NCBI RefSeq assembly: GCF_014650555.1
Contig: NZ_BMVE01000006.1
Location: 310,001-374,000 of the forward strand
Length of the DNA stretch: 64,000 nucleotides
Direction: 5' to 3'
Source: Streptomyces goshikiensis
GTDB taxonomy: Bacteria > Actinomycetota > Actinomycetes > Streptomycetales > Streptomycetaceae
Below the pieces are notes generated by a model. The model was not told the DNA's origin. It was given only the letters and a program-made list of their open reading frames with translations, and did not search any database. Made by a program: the position numbers and the translations under genes. Below are positions 43,764-52,717 of this stretch, one piece after another. Position 1 is the first letter of the stretch, and each line of letters begins with the position of its first letter.

Positions 43764-43807
43764 CGAGAGCGCCCGCCCCGGAAGGTGATCCGGGGCGGGC
43801 GCTCTCG
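43764..43807. terminator. Bidirectional terminator after galE
   Basis: Perfect 19-base arms (43764-43782 and 43789-43807) around AGGTGA, between convergent galE and the GT4 gene. Confidence 0.92.
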
Positions 43808-43828
43808 CGTTGCCGTACGGCTACGGCG

Positions 43829-45004
43829 TCAGCGCTCCAGGAACGCCATCAGGGCTTCCCAGCGGTCGGTGATCTCCGCGCTGGAGTAGCGCCGCACCCG
43901 GCGGAACCCGGTGTCGCCGAGCCGGTCGCGCAGCCCGCGGTCCGACATCAGCGCGTCCAGGTGCGCGGCCAGCTCCATCGTGTTGCCGAGCCGGGCCAGC
44001 AGCCCGTCCTCCCCGTGCGTGACGATCTCCCGCACGCCGGGCGCGCAGTCGAACGCGGCCACGGCGAGGCCCGCGGCCATCGCCTCCAGCAGCGTGATCG
44101 GGAACCCCTCGGCCCGCGAGGCCTGCGCGAACACCGAGGCCTCGCGCAGCGCGCCCAGCACGTCGTCCGTACTGCCCCTCCACTCCACCGAGTCGCTCAG
44201 CCCGAGCGAGGCGCAGTGCGCCCGCAGCACCGGCTCCTCCGCGCCCGCCCCGTAGATCCGCAGGACCCAGTCCGGGTGCCGGGGAGCGACGTCCGCCCAG
44301 GCGTCGAGCAGCAGGTCCAGCCCCTTCTCGAAGGACAGCCGGCCGATGCTCGCCACCACCTTCCCGGTGCGCGGGGCGGGGGAGTCCGGCATGAACGGCA
44401 GCGGGTTCGGCATGCTGGCGACGTTCTCCATGCCGGCCCGGATCCACAGGTCCGCGTCCTCCTCCGTCAGCACCAGCAGCCGGTCCACCTCCCGGTAGTG
44501 GCGCCGGACCCGCGCCGCGCGCGAGGACTTGTGGCTGGCCTCGTACGACTCGTGGCTCATCCCGATGACGGTGAGCCCCTTGGTGTCGGCGAGCGCCACC
44601 CACTCCATCGCCCACACCTGCGTGACGATCACGACCGCCCCCGGCCGGGCCGCCCGGAACAGTTCGCTCAGCTTCTCCGCCCGCGCGCGCATCCCGGCGC
44701 GCCGCGATGCCTGGCGGCGGCGCTCGGGCGCGTTGAGCCGGCCCTTGATCCCGTGCAGCGCGCGGGCCTGCGGCGGGTGGGCGTCGTACAGGGTCGTCGT
44801 CCCGTACGGCAGCTCCTGCGGCAGCCGCTGCCGCAGCTCCTCGGCCACCGGCGTGATCCCGATGACCTGCACCCGGTGCCCGCGCTCGCTGAACAGCCGC
44901 GCCATCTGGTGCGACCAGGTGGTCACGCCGCCGAGTTCGTCCACGCTGTTCGAGACGAGGAAGATGTCACGGCCGCCGGGCGCGCCGCCGCTCTGCTGGC
45001 TCAC
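43829..45004 (-). CDS. Family 4 glycosyltransferase (GT-B)
   Basis: 391-residue GT-B enzyme. The N-terminal domain begins with IFLVSNSVDELGGVTTWSHQ; the C-terminal donor domain has GKVVASIGRLSFEKGLDLLL and the EGFPITLLEAMAAGLAV motif with paired glutamates. It would transfer a sugar from a nucleotide donor with retention. Its GTG start overlaps the stop of the upstream GT2-TagF gene by four bases (GTGA), so the two are translationally coupled and probably act in one pathway. There is no signal peptide; it is cytosolic. Confidence 0.9.
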   Translation of the reverse strand: MSQQSGGAPGGRDIFLVSNSVDELGGVTTWSHQMARLFSERGHRVQVIGITPVAEELRQRLPQELPYGTTTLYDAHPPQARALHGIKGRLNAPERRRQASRRAGMRARAEKLSELFRAARPGAVVIVTQVWAMEWVALADTKGLTVIGMSHESYEASHKSSRAARVRRHYREVDRLLVLTEEDADLWIRAGMENVASMPNPLPFMPDSPAPRTGKVVASIGRLSFEKGLDLLLDAWADVAPRHPDWVLRIYGAGAEEPVLRAHCASLGLSDSVEWRGSTDDVLGALREASVFAQASRAEGFPITLLEAMAAGLAVAAFDCAPGVREIVTHGEDGLLARLGNTMELAAHLDALMSDRGLRDRLGDTGFRRVRRYSSAEITDRWEALMAFLER

Positions 45005-47871
45005 TTGCCGCTCCTGGTGAAGAACTTCGCGACGATCTGGCGGGCCGCGTCCCCGCGGTCGTACTCGCCGAACTCGGTCAGGAAACGCTGCCGCGCCTCC
45101 GCGTACTTCGCGTCCGCCTCGTCGAAGGCGGCGAGCGCCTGGAGGAGTTCGTCCGCCGTGGCCACCACCGGGCCGGGCGCCTTCTCCTTCAGGTCGAAGT
45201 AGGTGCCTCGGATGTCGGTCGCGTACCTCTCGTAGTCGTACGCGAAGAACAGCATCGGCCGGTCCAGCACCGCGTAGTCGAACATCACGGACGAGTAGTC
45301 GGTGATCAGGGCGTCGGCGAGCGCCAGCAGCGGGGTGATGTCGTGGTAGCGCGACACGTCGATCACCCGGCCCGCGACCGACGGCGGCAGCGACACGCTG
45401 TTGAGGTAGTGGGTGCGCACCAGCAGCGTGAAGCGGTCGCCGAGCCGGTCGGCGAACTCCTCCACGTCGAAGGGGAACTCGAAGCCCTCCACCGCCCCGT
45501 CCGCGCCGGCCCGGAACGTCGGCGCGTACAGCAGCACCCTCTTGTCCGGATCGATGTCCAGCTCGGTGGCGAGCGGCCCGCGCACCCGCTCCCCGCTCTG
45601 CGCCTCCTCCCGCTGCGCCGCGACCAGGGCGTCGTTGCGCGGGTAGCCGGTGCGCAGCAGCACCTCGTCCCGCAGCCGGAACGCCTTGGCGAGGGTGCGT
45701 GCGTCGTGCTCGGAGCGGATCAGGAAGTGGTCGAAGCGGTCCACGGCCGCCTGGAAGCGGGCCTGGCCCTCCTTGCCCTGGGCCTTGGTGCGGGGCTCGT
45801 GGAAGCCCATCCGCTTGAGCGCGGAGCCGTGCCAGGTCTGGATGTACGTGGTTCCCGGGCGCTTGGCGAGGGCGAGCGGGAAGCCCTGGTTGTCGACCCA
45901 GTACTCGGCCCGGGCCAGCGCCCGCAGGTAAGGCCAGCTCCAGCGCTTGACGAGGGTGGCCTCCGGGGGGAAGCCGGTGGGCCGGGCGCCGGCGTACGAC
46001 CAGATCGCCTCGAACGGGGCGCCCTGGCGGACCAGTTCCTCGTAGATGGCCTTCGGGCTGTCGCTGTACTGCTTGCCCATGTGGCTCTCGAAGACGACCG
46101 TGCCCTTGCGGACGGGCAATTTCGAGAAGACCTCGTGGTAGACCTTCACCTTCTGTTCACCCGAGCCGAGGTTCCTGCGGGCCTTCAGCGCCCGGCGCAG
46201 GCTCCGCTTGACGACGCCCGCGGTCCTGCCGTGCATCGCGCTGTCGATCAGCGTCCGGGTGCGGACGGCGGCGGCGCCCTGGGCCGTCAGGACGTACGAG
46301 AGGTTGCCCTTGCGGGTCATCTCCGGCGCGAAGCGGTCGGAGACCAGCCGGGTCAGCCGGGGGCGCACGCGCAGGCGGGCCGCGTTCTCCAGGTCGACCC
46401 CGCCGACCGAGACGCGGGTGGTGATCCGGTCGCGGCCGGCCGTCAACTTCAGGCGGACGTCCCAGACGGCGTCGATGATGCCGAGGGGGCGCACGGTGCT
46501 CCCGATGTCGGCCGTCGCAGTCCACTCGATCGAGTCACCCGCGTGGCGCACGGTTGCCACCGGGAAGCTGAAGGAACGGACGCCGATCTGCCGGCGGGCC
46601 CGGAATTCCAGCGAGGCCTTGAGACCCGCCCCCGGCGCGATGCGCCCGAGCGGGTTCACGACGGCGCCGCTGAGGGTGATCGTGCCGCGCCCGTCGTCCG
46701 CGTAGGAGGTGAGGCGGTTGCCGAGCCGGAGCGCGGAGACCGGGGTGGTGTGGAACCCCTGGTCGGTGACGTCCAGTATCCGGCGGCCCTCGGCGTCGTC
46801 GAGGTGCTCGGCGCACCAGTAGACGCGGCCGTCGCGCTCGGCGAGCGGCGAGGACAGGCGGCCCTTGTTGGCCATGGCGTCGGCGGCGGGGAGCAGGTTG
46901 TCCCAGTCCTCCTTGCCCAGCAGGTAGGCGCAGATCGCCTGGAGGTGGTTGACGTTCTCGTAGGCGGCCGGGTCGATGCCGGCCAGGTAGCCGTTCGCCA
47001 GCCGGGCGAACTCGCGGCGGTAGGCGTCGCTGAGGAGGGGCAGGTCACGCAGGTGCAGCACCAGGTCGTGCTTGAGGAACTTGGTGTCCTTGGCCGTCTT
47101 GAGGGCGGTGTGGCCGTTGGCGGCCAGCAGTTCGTCGACGCGCCGGTGGATCTCCATCCGGTGGACGAAGTTCGCGATCTCGTGGCGCCGATTGCTGATC
47201 GACTTCGACGAGGCCTTCTCGACCACGTTCCAGAAGTAGACGTGGTTCGGGATCAGCGTGATCCGGCGGGCGGCGACATACGCCTGCGCCGAGAACAGCA
47301 GGTCCTCGTAGTGGATACCGACCGGGAATTCGAGCCCCTGTTCCAACAGGAATGCGCGCCGATAGCACTTATTCGTCGAAAGGGTGTCGTAAACCAGCAG
47401 GTCGGGGTACTCGGTGATGGATTCGAGCGTACGCGTGCGCGAATAGATCCAGGGGTACCACTCGGTGGTCCTGTGCCACCGGTCGTCGAGGTGCACGCGC
47501 ACGCACATGCCCGAGACGAGATCGGAGCCGGTCCGCTCCGCCGCGGCCAGCATGTTCCGGCAGGCGTTGCGCTCCAGTACGTCGTCACTGTCCAGGAACA
47601 TGACGTACGTGCCGGTCGCCTGCCGGATGCCGTGATTGCGCGGGGCGCCGCAGCCGCCGCTGTTCTCCGGGAGCCGGAACGCGCGCACCCGCCCGGGGTG
47701 CGCGGCCTCCAGCCCCTGGGCGACCGCGTACGACCCGTCCTGGCTGTAGTCGTCGACGATCACCACCTCGACGCCGCGCAGGGTCTGGTCCAAAACCGAC
47801 TGGACGGCTGCCGTCAGGCGCTCTGCGTCGTTGTAGACGATGACGACCACGGAGACGTCAGGCACGTGCAC
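45001..47871 (-). CDS. Fused GT2 glycosyltransferase / TagF-like glycerophosphotransferase
   Basis: 956-residue multi-domain enzyme. Residues 1-300 are a GT2 domain with VSVVVIVYNDAE, PENSGGCGAPRN and FLDSDDVL. A beta-rich middle region follows at about 330-580. From about 590 comes a CDP-glycerol glycerophosphotransferase (TagF-like) domain with ESHMGKQYSD, the catalytic-type QTWHGSALKRMG near residue 678, LLYAPTFR and DYSSVMFDYAVLDRP. This fits a polymerase making a phosphate-linked wall polymer of the teichoic or polydiglycosylphosphate kind. GTG start with AAAGGGA six bases ahead. Confidence 0.9.
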   Translation of the reverse strand: MHVPDVSVVVIVYNDAERLTAAVQSVLDQTLRGVEVVIVDDYSQDGSYAVAQGLEAAHPGRVRAFRLPENSGGCGAPRNHGIRQATGTYVMFLDSDDVLERNACRNMLAAAERTGSDLVSGMCVRVHLDDRWHRTTEWYPWIYSRTRTLESITEYPDLLVYDTLSTNKCYRRAFLLEQGLEFPVGIHYEDLLFSAQAYVAARRITLIPNHVYFWNVVEKASSKSISNRRHEIANFVHRMEIHRRVDELLAANGHTALKTAKDTKFLKHDLVLHLRDLPLLSDAYRREFARLANGYLAGIDPAAYENVNHLQAICAYLLGKEDWDNLLPAADAMANKGRLSSPLAERDGRVYWCAEHLDDAEGRRILDVTDQGFHTTPVSALRLGNRLTSYADDGRGTITLSGAVVNPLGRIAPGAGLKASLEFRARRQIGVRSFSFPVATVRHAGDSIEWTATADIGSTVRPLGIIDAVWDVRLKLTAGRDRITTRVSVGGVDLENAARLRVRPRLTRLVSDRFAPEMTRKGNLSYVLTAQGAAAVRTRTLIDSAMHGRTAGVVKRSLRRALKARRNLGSGEQKVKVYHEVFSKLPVRKGTVVFESHMGKQYSDSPKAIYEELVRQGAPFEAIWSYAGARPTGFPPEATLVKRWSWPYLRALARAEYWVDNQGFPLALAKRPGTTYIQTWHGSALKRMGFHEPRTKAQGKEGQARFQAAVDRFDHFLIRSEHDARTLAKAFRLRDEVLLRTGYPRNDALVAAQREEAQSGERVRGPLATELDIDPDKRVLLYAPTFRAGADGAVEGFEFPFDVEEFADRLGDRFTLLVRTHYLNSVSLPPSVAGRVIDVSRYHDITPLLALADALITDYSSVMFDYAVLDRPMLFFAYDYERYATDIRGTYFDLKEKAPGPVVATADELLQALAAFDEADAKYAEARQRFLTEFGEYDRGDAARQIVAKFFTRSGK

Positions 47872-48029
47872 CTCGAATCCCTTTGTTTCATTCCTCTTAA
47901 CCCGTCAAAGCTACCGTGCGCCGCAGACGACCCGGGAAGCCCGAACCTCGCCGTGCCTACTTCCAATGAAGGGGTGAGTTCCGGGTCTGGTCGCCGACAA
48001 TCACCCGTTCGGACCCAGCAGGATGTGTC
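47872..48029. other. Divergent promoter region of the glycopolymer locus
   Basis: 158 bases between the leftward TagF-like gene and the rightward GtrB-like gene. The region is AT-richer than its surroundings, and the first codons of both genes also have unusually many A/T third positions. No specific operator is recognised. Confidence 0.35.
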
Positions 48030-49040
48030 ATGACGAAGCTGTCTGTAGTCGTCCCTTGCTACAACGAAGAAGCCGTCATTGAAAGTTTCGATGTCGAGAT
48101 TCGAAAGGTTCTGGACGCGCTCCCGGTCGACTACGAGGTCTGCTACGTCGACGACGGCAGCCGCGACGGAACCCTGGAGAAGCTCCGCAGGATCGCTGCG
48201 GAGTACCGGGACCAGACCCGGTACGTCTCCTTCAGCCGCAACTTCGGCAAGGAGGCGGGCATGCTCGCCGGCCTGCGCGAGGCCACCGGCGACGCCGTAG
48301 TGATCATGGACGCGGACCTCCAGCACCCGCCGGAGCTCATCGCCACCATGCTGGAGTACTACCGGCAGGGCCACGACCAGATCATCGCCCGGCGCACCCG
48401 CGAGGGTGACAAGAAACTCCGCACCGCGCTCAGCCGGCTCTACTACCGGGGCATCAACCGCTGGGTCGACGTGGAGCTGACCGACGGCGTGGGGGACTTC
48501 CGGCTGCTGTCCCGGCCCGCCGTGGACGCCCTGCTGTCGCTGCCCGAGTACAACCGCTTCTCCAAGGGCCTGTTCTCCTGGATCGGCTTCGACACCGTCC
48601 ACTTCGACTACCGCAACGCCCAGCGCGGCGCGGGCGAGACGAAGTGGAAGTTCGGCTCCCTGCTCAACTACGGCATGGACGGCCTGATCTCCTTCAACAA
48701 CAGACCCCTGCGCATCGCCATCTGGCTCGGCGTGTCGCTGGTCGGGCTGACCGGGCTGTACGCGCTGTGGATCACCGTCATGGCGATGACCAACGGGGTC
48801 GACTCGCCGGGATATGTCACGCTCGTGGCCATCATCACCGGCCTCGGAGGCGTCCAAATGATCATGCTGGGCCTGATCGGCGAGTACATCGGACGCATCT
48901 ACTACGAGACCAAGCGCCGCCCCCACTTCCTCGTCAAGGAAGCCCACGGCGCGAACCCGGCCCCCGGCGGGTCCGGGGCGGCGGCACTCCCGGCGGAGGC
49001 CGCCACCGACCCGATGATCGCGGAGCGCTTCCGCCGATGA
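48030..49040 (+). CDS. Polyprenyl-phosphate glycosyltransferase (GtrB/DPM1-like)
   Basis: 336-residue GT2 enzyme beginning MTKLSVVVPCYNEEAVI, with DDGSRDGT, the metal-binding MDADLQH and DFRLLSR. Two C-terminal transmembrane helices (about residues 230-250 and 262-288) anchor it. Enzymes of this type load a hexose onto undecaprenyl phosphate on the inner face. It is paired with a GtrA flippase-like gene whose ATG overlaps its stop (ATGA). In this locus it may supply lipid-linked sugar for decorating the wall polymer. Confidence 0.92.
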   Translation: MTKLSVVVPCYNEEAVIESFDVEIRKVLDALPVDYEVCYVDDGSRDGTLEKLRRIAAEYRDQTRYVSFSRNFGKEAGMLAGLREATGDAVVIMDADLQHPPELIATMLEYYRQGHDQIIARRTREGDKKLRTALSRLYYRGINRWVDVELTDGVGDFRLLSRPAVDALLSLPEYNRFSKGLFSWIGFDTVHFDYRNAQRGAGETKWKFGSLLNYGMDGLISFNNRPLRIAIWLGVSLVGLTGLYALWITVMAMTNGVDSPGYVTLVAIITGLGGVQMIMLGLIGEYIGRIYYETKRRPHFLVKEAHGANPAPGGSGAAALPAEAATDPMIAERFRR

Positions 49041-49489
49041 CGAAGGACCGCAAGGACCACAAGGACCGCAGGGACCAGCTCGGCCAGGTCCTGCGCTTCG
49101 CCCTCGTCGGCGGGGTGAACACCGGCACGTTCTTCGGCATCTACCTGCTCCTGCACCCGTGGATGCCGTACTTCGCCGCGTACACCCTCGCCTTCCTGCT
49201 GTCGATGGTCGGCTCGTTCTTCATGAACACGTACTTCACCTACCGCACCCGGCCGACCTGGAAGAAGTTCCTGCTCTTCCCGCTGACGAACATCACCAAC
49301 TACGTGATCCAGTCGGTCGGCCTCTACGCCCTGGTGACCTGGGCCGGGATGGACACCCGGATCGCGCCGCTCGTCGCGGCCGTCGTGGCCATCCCGTTCA
49401 CCTTCCTGCTGTCCCGGAAGATCCTCGTCCCCGGCGCCCGCGCCCGGAACGGGGAACCGGAGCAGGCCCCCACGTCGTCCACGGTCTGA
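49037..49489 (+). CDS. GtrA-family membrane protein
   Basis: 150-residue protein with four transmembrane helices: ALVGGVNTGTFFGIYLLL, AYTLAFLLSMVGSFFMN, an amphipathic pair, and LVAAVVAIPFTFLLSRKI. This is the GtrA/PF04138 fold, thought to flip polyprenyl-phosphate-linked sugars. The N-terminal 15 residues are a highly charged KDRKDHKDRRD stretch. It is translationally coupled to the GtrB-like gene. Confidence 0.9.
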   Translation: MTKDRKDHKDRRDQLGQVLRFALVGGVNTGTFFGIYLLLHPWMPYFAAYTLAFLLSMVGSFFMNTYFTYRTRPTWKKFLLFPLTNITNYVIQSVGLYALVTWAGMDTRIAPLVAAVVAIPFTFLLSRKILVPGARARNGEPEQAPTSSTV

Positions 49490-49569
49490 AACCGCAGGGC
49501 GCCGCCGGCGAGCCACCCCGTAGATTGGGCGGGCAGCAATCGGCGCAGGCGAGGGGCAAGGGGACAGAC

Positions 49570-50697
49570 GTGTCAGCGGCTAGGCAAGGTGTCGTGGACG
49601 CCCGCAGGATCGTGGTCAAGGTCGGCTCCTCATCCCTGACCACGGCGGCCGGCGGGCTCGACGCGGACCGGGTGGACGCTCTGGTCGACGTACTGGCCAA
49701 GGCCCGCAGCGGCGGCGAGAAGGAGATCGTCCTGGTCTCCAGCGGAGCCATCGCCGCGGGCCTCTCCCCGCTCGGCCTGCGCCGCCGCCCCACGGACCTC
49801 GCCCGGCAGCAGGCCGCCGCCAGCGTCGGACAGGGCCTGCTCGTCGCCCGCTACACCGCCTCCTTCGCCCGCTACGGGGTCCGCGTCGGCCAGGTGCTGC
49901 TCACCACCGACGACACCAGCCGCCGCGCGCACTACCGCAACGCCTACCGGACCCTGGACCAGCTGCTGGCGATGGGCGCGCTGCCCGTCGTCAACGAGAA
50001 CGACACCGTCGCCACGGACGAGATCCGCTTCGGCGACAACGACCGGCTGGCGGCGCTGGTGGCCCACCTCGTCCGCGCCGACCTGCTCGTCCTGCTGTCG
50101 GATGTGGACGGCCTCTACGACGGCGACCCGTCCCAGCCCGGCACCACCCGCATCGACGAGGTGCACGGCCCCGAGGACATCGCCCACGTCTCCATCGGCA
50201 GCGCCGGCAAGGCGGGCGTCGGCACCGGCGGCATGGTCACCAAGGTCGAGGCGGCGCGGATCGCGGCGGCCGCCGGCATCCCGGTGGTCCTCACCTCCGC
50301 CAGCCAGGCCGCCGACGCCCTGGCCGGGCGGGCGACGGGCACGCTGTTCCACGCCACCGGGCGCCGCTCGGCGGACCGGCTGCTGTGGCTCCAGCACGCG
50401 TCCACCCCCCAGGGGCACCTCGTACTCGACGACGGCGCCGTCCGCGCCGTCACCGAGCGCGGCAGCTCGCTGCTGGCCGCCGGCATCGCGGCGGTCGAGG
50501 GCGACTTCGTCGCCGGCGACCCGGTCGAACTGCGCTCCGCCGCCGGCCACGCCGTCGCCCGGGGCCTGGTCAACTTCGACGCCAAGGAGCTCCCGCAGCT
50601 GCTGGGCCGCTCCACCCGCGACCTCGCGCGGGAACTCGGACCCGCGTACGAGCGGGAGGTCGTCCACCGTGACGATCTGGTCCTGCTGCAGGGCTGA
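49570..50697 (+). CDS. proB: Glutamate 5-kinase
   Basis: First enzyme of proline synthesis, phosphorylating glutamate. The 375-residue protein has the amino acid kinase domain (VVKVGSSSLT, VSSGAIAAG, NENDTVA, DNDRLAALVA, LSDVDGLY) and a C-terminal PUA domain from about residue 280. The GTG at 49570 has AAGGGGA at good spacing. A gene of unknown function separates it from proA, the next pathway step. Confidence 0.96.
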   Translation: MSAARQGVVDARRIVVKVGSSSLTTAAGGLDADRVDALVDVLAKARSGGEKEIVLVSSGAIAAGLSPLGLRRRPTDLARQQAAASVGQGLLVARYTASFARYGVRVGQVLLTTDDTSRRAHYRNAYRTLDQLLAMGALPVVNENDTVATDEIRFGDNDRLAALVAHLVRADLLVLLSDVDGLYDGDPSQPGTTRIDEVHGPEDIAHVSIGSAGKAGVGTGGMVTKVEAARIAAAAGIPVVLTSASQAADALAGRATGTLFHATGRRSADRLLWLQHASTPQGHLVLDDGAVRAVTERGSSLLAAGIAAVEGDFVAGDPVELRSAAGHAVARGLVNFDAKELPQLLGRSTRDLARELGPAYEREVVHRDDLVLLQG

Positions 50698-50781
50698 GGT
50701 TCGGCAAAACCGCCGCGCGGTGGCCGTGGGACTGGTCAACTGTGTGGGGCGGACACGCGTAGCGCAGACAGGAGGCGGCTG

Positions 50782-51192
50782 GTGGGACGAGCGCTGACCA
50801 GCGTCGGCACCGGGGACGGTGACGGCGGCGGAGGCGGGGAAGAGCACGACGCCACCCGCCTCTGGCACGTCACCCTGAGCGTCTCCGGCAAGCCGGCGCC
50901 GCTGTCCGAGGTGCGGCGCGGGCTGGAGCAGCTCGCGTACGACCACCCCTTCCTGCTGACCAGTCGCTACGCGGACGACCACGCGGAGATCCGGTACTGG
51001 GAGGAGGCCCGCGACCTGCACGACGCGGCCGCCGTCGCCCTGCGCCTGTGGGGCGAGCACCGCTCGTCGGCGAAGCTCCCGCCGTGGGAGATCGTCGGCC
51101 TGGAGGTCATCGACCGCGCCACCTACCACCAACGCGTGGCCGAGGGCTACGGCCCGCCCCCGGCGCACCCGGTGGGCGTGCACCCGTACTAG
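50782..51192 (+). CDS. Conserved hypothetical protein between proB and proA
   Basis: 136-residue cytosolic protein. A Gly/Asp-rich start is followed by a compact domain with RLWHVTLSVSGKPAPLSEVRRGLEQLAYDHPF (split here as RLWHVTLSVSG and LEQLAYDHPF), SRYADDHAEIRYWEEA and a Pro/His-rich end. There is no signal peptide or membrane helix. I do not recognise a family, though I recall a similar gene at this place in other Streptomyces. The GTG start is favoured by CAGGAGGCGG upstream. Its position suggests, without proof, a proline link. Confidence 0.78.
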   Translation: MGRALTSVGTGDGDGGGGGEEHDATRLWHVTLSVSGKPAPLSEVRRGLEQLAYDHPFLLTSRYADDHAEIRYWEEARDLHDAAAVALRLWGEHRSSAKLPPWEIVGLEVIDRATYHQRVAEGYGPPPAHPVGVHPY

Positions 51193-51350
51193 CCCCGCCG
51201 GGCCATGTAGGCCCGTCCGGCGCCTGAGGACCGGGTCCGGGCGGAGCCCGGGATACCGAGAAGGGGCGGGGCGGGAAGAGAAGCCCGCGCGGCGGCGGGC
51301 GGAGCCGTCTCGCGGGGTGGAAGGCCATCGGCGGGGGCCGGGCCGGGGCT

Positions 51351-51363
51351 TACCCTGGCCGCA
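51351..51363 (+). promoter_or_regulatory. -10 element placing the proA transcript start at its ATG
   Basis: TACCCT at 51351-51356 starts exactly 12 bases before the proA ATG, and no Shine-Dalgarno lies between; a leaderless mRNA is predicted. Confidence 0.5.
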
Positions 51364-52640
51364 TGACCTCGCTCGATGCCACGACCTCGCCCGTCCTCGC
51401 CACCGCACACCGCGCCCGCACGGCCGCCGCCGCCATCGCCCCACTCCCGCGGTCCGCCAAGGACACGGCGCTGCTGGCCATCGCGGACGCCCTGGAGGCC
51501 CGTACGGCCGAGATCGTCGCCGCCAACGCCGTCGACACCGACAAGGCCCGCGCGGCCGGCACCAGCGAGACCGTCATCGACCGCCTCACCCTCACCCCCG
51601 AGCGCGTCGCGGCCATCGCCTCCGACGTCCGCGACGTCGTCGCCCTCCCCGACCCCGTCGGCGAGGTCGTCCGCGGCTCGACCCTCCCCAACGGCATCGA
51701 CCTCCGCCAGATCCGCGTCCCGCTCGGCGTCGTCGGCATCATCTACGAGGCCCGCCCCAACGTCACCGTCGACGCCGCCGCCCTCTGCCTCAAGTCCGGC
51801 AACGCGGTCCTGCTGCGCGGCAGCTCCTCCGCCTACGCCTCCAACGCGGCGCTCGTCGAGATCCTCCGCGACGCCATCGAATCCGCCGGCATCCCCGCCG
51901 ACGCGATCCAGCTCGTCCCCGGCGAGTCCCGCGACTCCGTCCGAGAGCTGATGCGCGCCCGCGGCCTCGTCGACGTCCTGATCCCGCGCGGCGGCGCCTC
52001 CCTCATCAAGACCGTCGTCGAGGAGTCCACCGTTCCGGTCATCGAGACCGGTACCGGAAACTGCCACGTCTACGTGGACGCACAGGCCGACCTCGACATG
52101 GCCGTGGACATCCTCGTCAACTCCAAGGCCCAGCGGCCCTCCGTCTGCAACTCCGCCGAGACGCTCCTCGTCCACCGCGACATCGCCGACGCTTTCCTGC
52201 CGCGCGCCCTCGACGCCCTCGCCGACGCCGGCGTCACCGTCCACGGCGACGCCCGCGTCCTCGCGGCCGCCGAGCACACCAAGGCCACCGCGCTGCCCGC
52301 CACCGACGAGGACTGGGCCGCCGAGTACCTCTCGTACGACATCGCCGCCGCCGTCGTGGACTCCCTCGACGACGCCGTCACCCACATCCGGCGCTGGACC
52401 TCCGGCCACACCGAGGCGATCGTCACCACCTCGCAGGCCGCGGCGCGCCGGTTCACCCAACTGGTCGACTCGACCACGGTCGCCGTGAACGCCTCCACCC
52501 GGTTCACCGACGGTGGCCAGTTCGGCTTCGGCGCCGAGATCGGAATCTCCACGCAGAAGCTGCACGCCCGCGGCCCGATGGGCCTTCCGGAGCTCACCTC
52601 CACCAAGTACATCGTCACCGGCGACGGTCACATCCGGTAG
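51363..52640 (+). CDS. proA: Gamma-glutamyl phosphate reductase
   Basis: NADPH-dependent second step of proline synthesis, giving glutamate semialdehyde. The 425-residue aldehyde-dehydrogenase-fold protein has PLGVVGIIYEARPNVTVDAA, the nucleophile Cys262 in PSVCNSAETLLV, NASTRFTDGGQFGFG and GLPELTSTKYI. It appears to have its own promoter rather than depending on proB. Confidence 0.97.
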   Translation: MTSLDATTSPVLATAHRARTAAAAIAPLPRSAKDTALLAIADALEARTAEIVAANAVDTDKARAAGTSETVIDRLTLTPERVAAIASDVRDVVALPDPVGEVVRGSTLPNGIDLRQIRVPLGVVGIIYEARPNVTVDAAALCLKSGNAVLLRGSSSAYASNAALVEILRDAIESAGIPADAIQLVPGESRDSVRELMRARGLVDVLIPRGGASLIKTVVEESTVPVIETGTGNCHVYVDAQADLDMAVDILVNSKAQRPSVCNSAETLLVHRDIADAFLPRALDALADAGVTVHGDARVLAAAEHTKATALPATDEDWAAEYLSYDIAAAVVDSLDDAVTHIRRWTSGHTEAIVTTSQAAARRFTQLVDSTTVAVNASTRFTDGGQFGFGAEIGISTQKLHARGPMGLPELTSTKYIVTGDGHIR

Positions 52641-52704
52641 CCGGAACCCGAACAACGTGTGGCCGGATTCGGCCCACACCCTGCCCAAAGCAGCCCCCCA
52701 GGTC

Positions 52705-52717
52705 TAGGCTGGCCCTG
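52705..52717 (+). promoter_or_regulatory. -10 element placing transcript start at the GTG of the first VFDEDFVR protein
   Basis: TAGGCT at 52705-52710 begins exactly 12 bases before the GTG, and no ribosome site is present. Confidence 0.5.
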
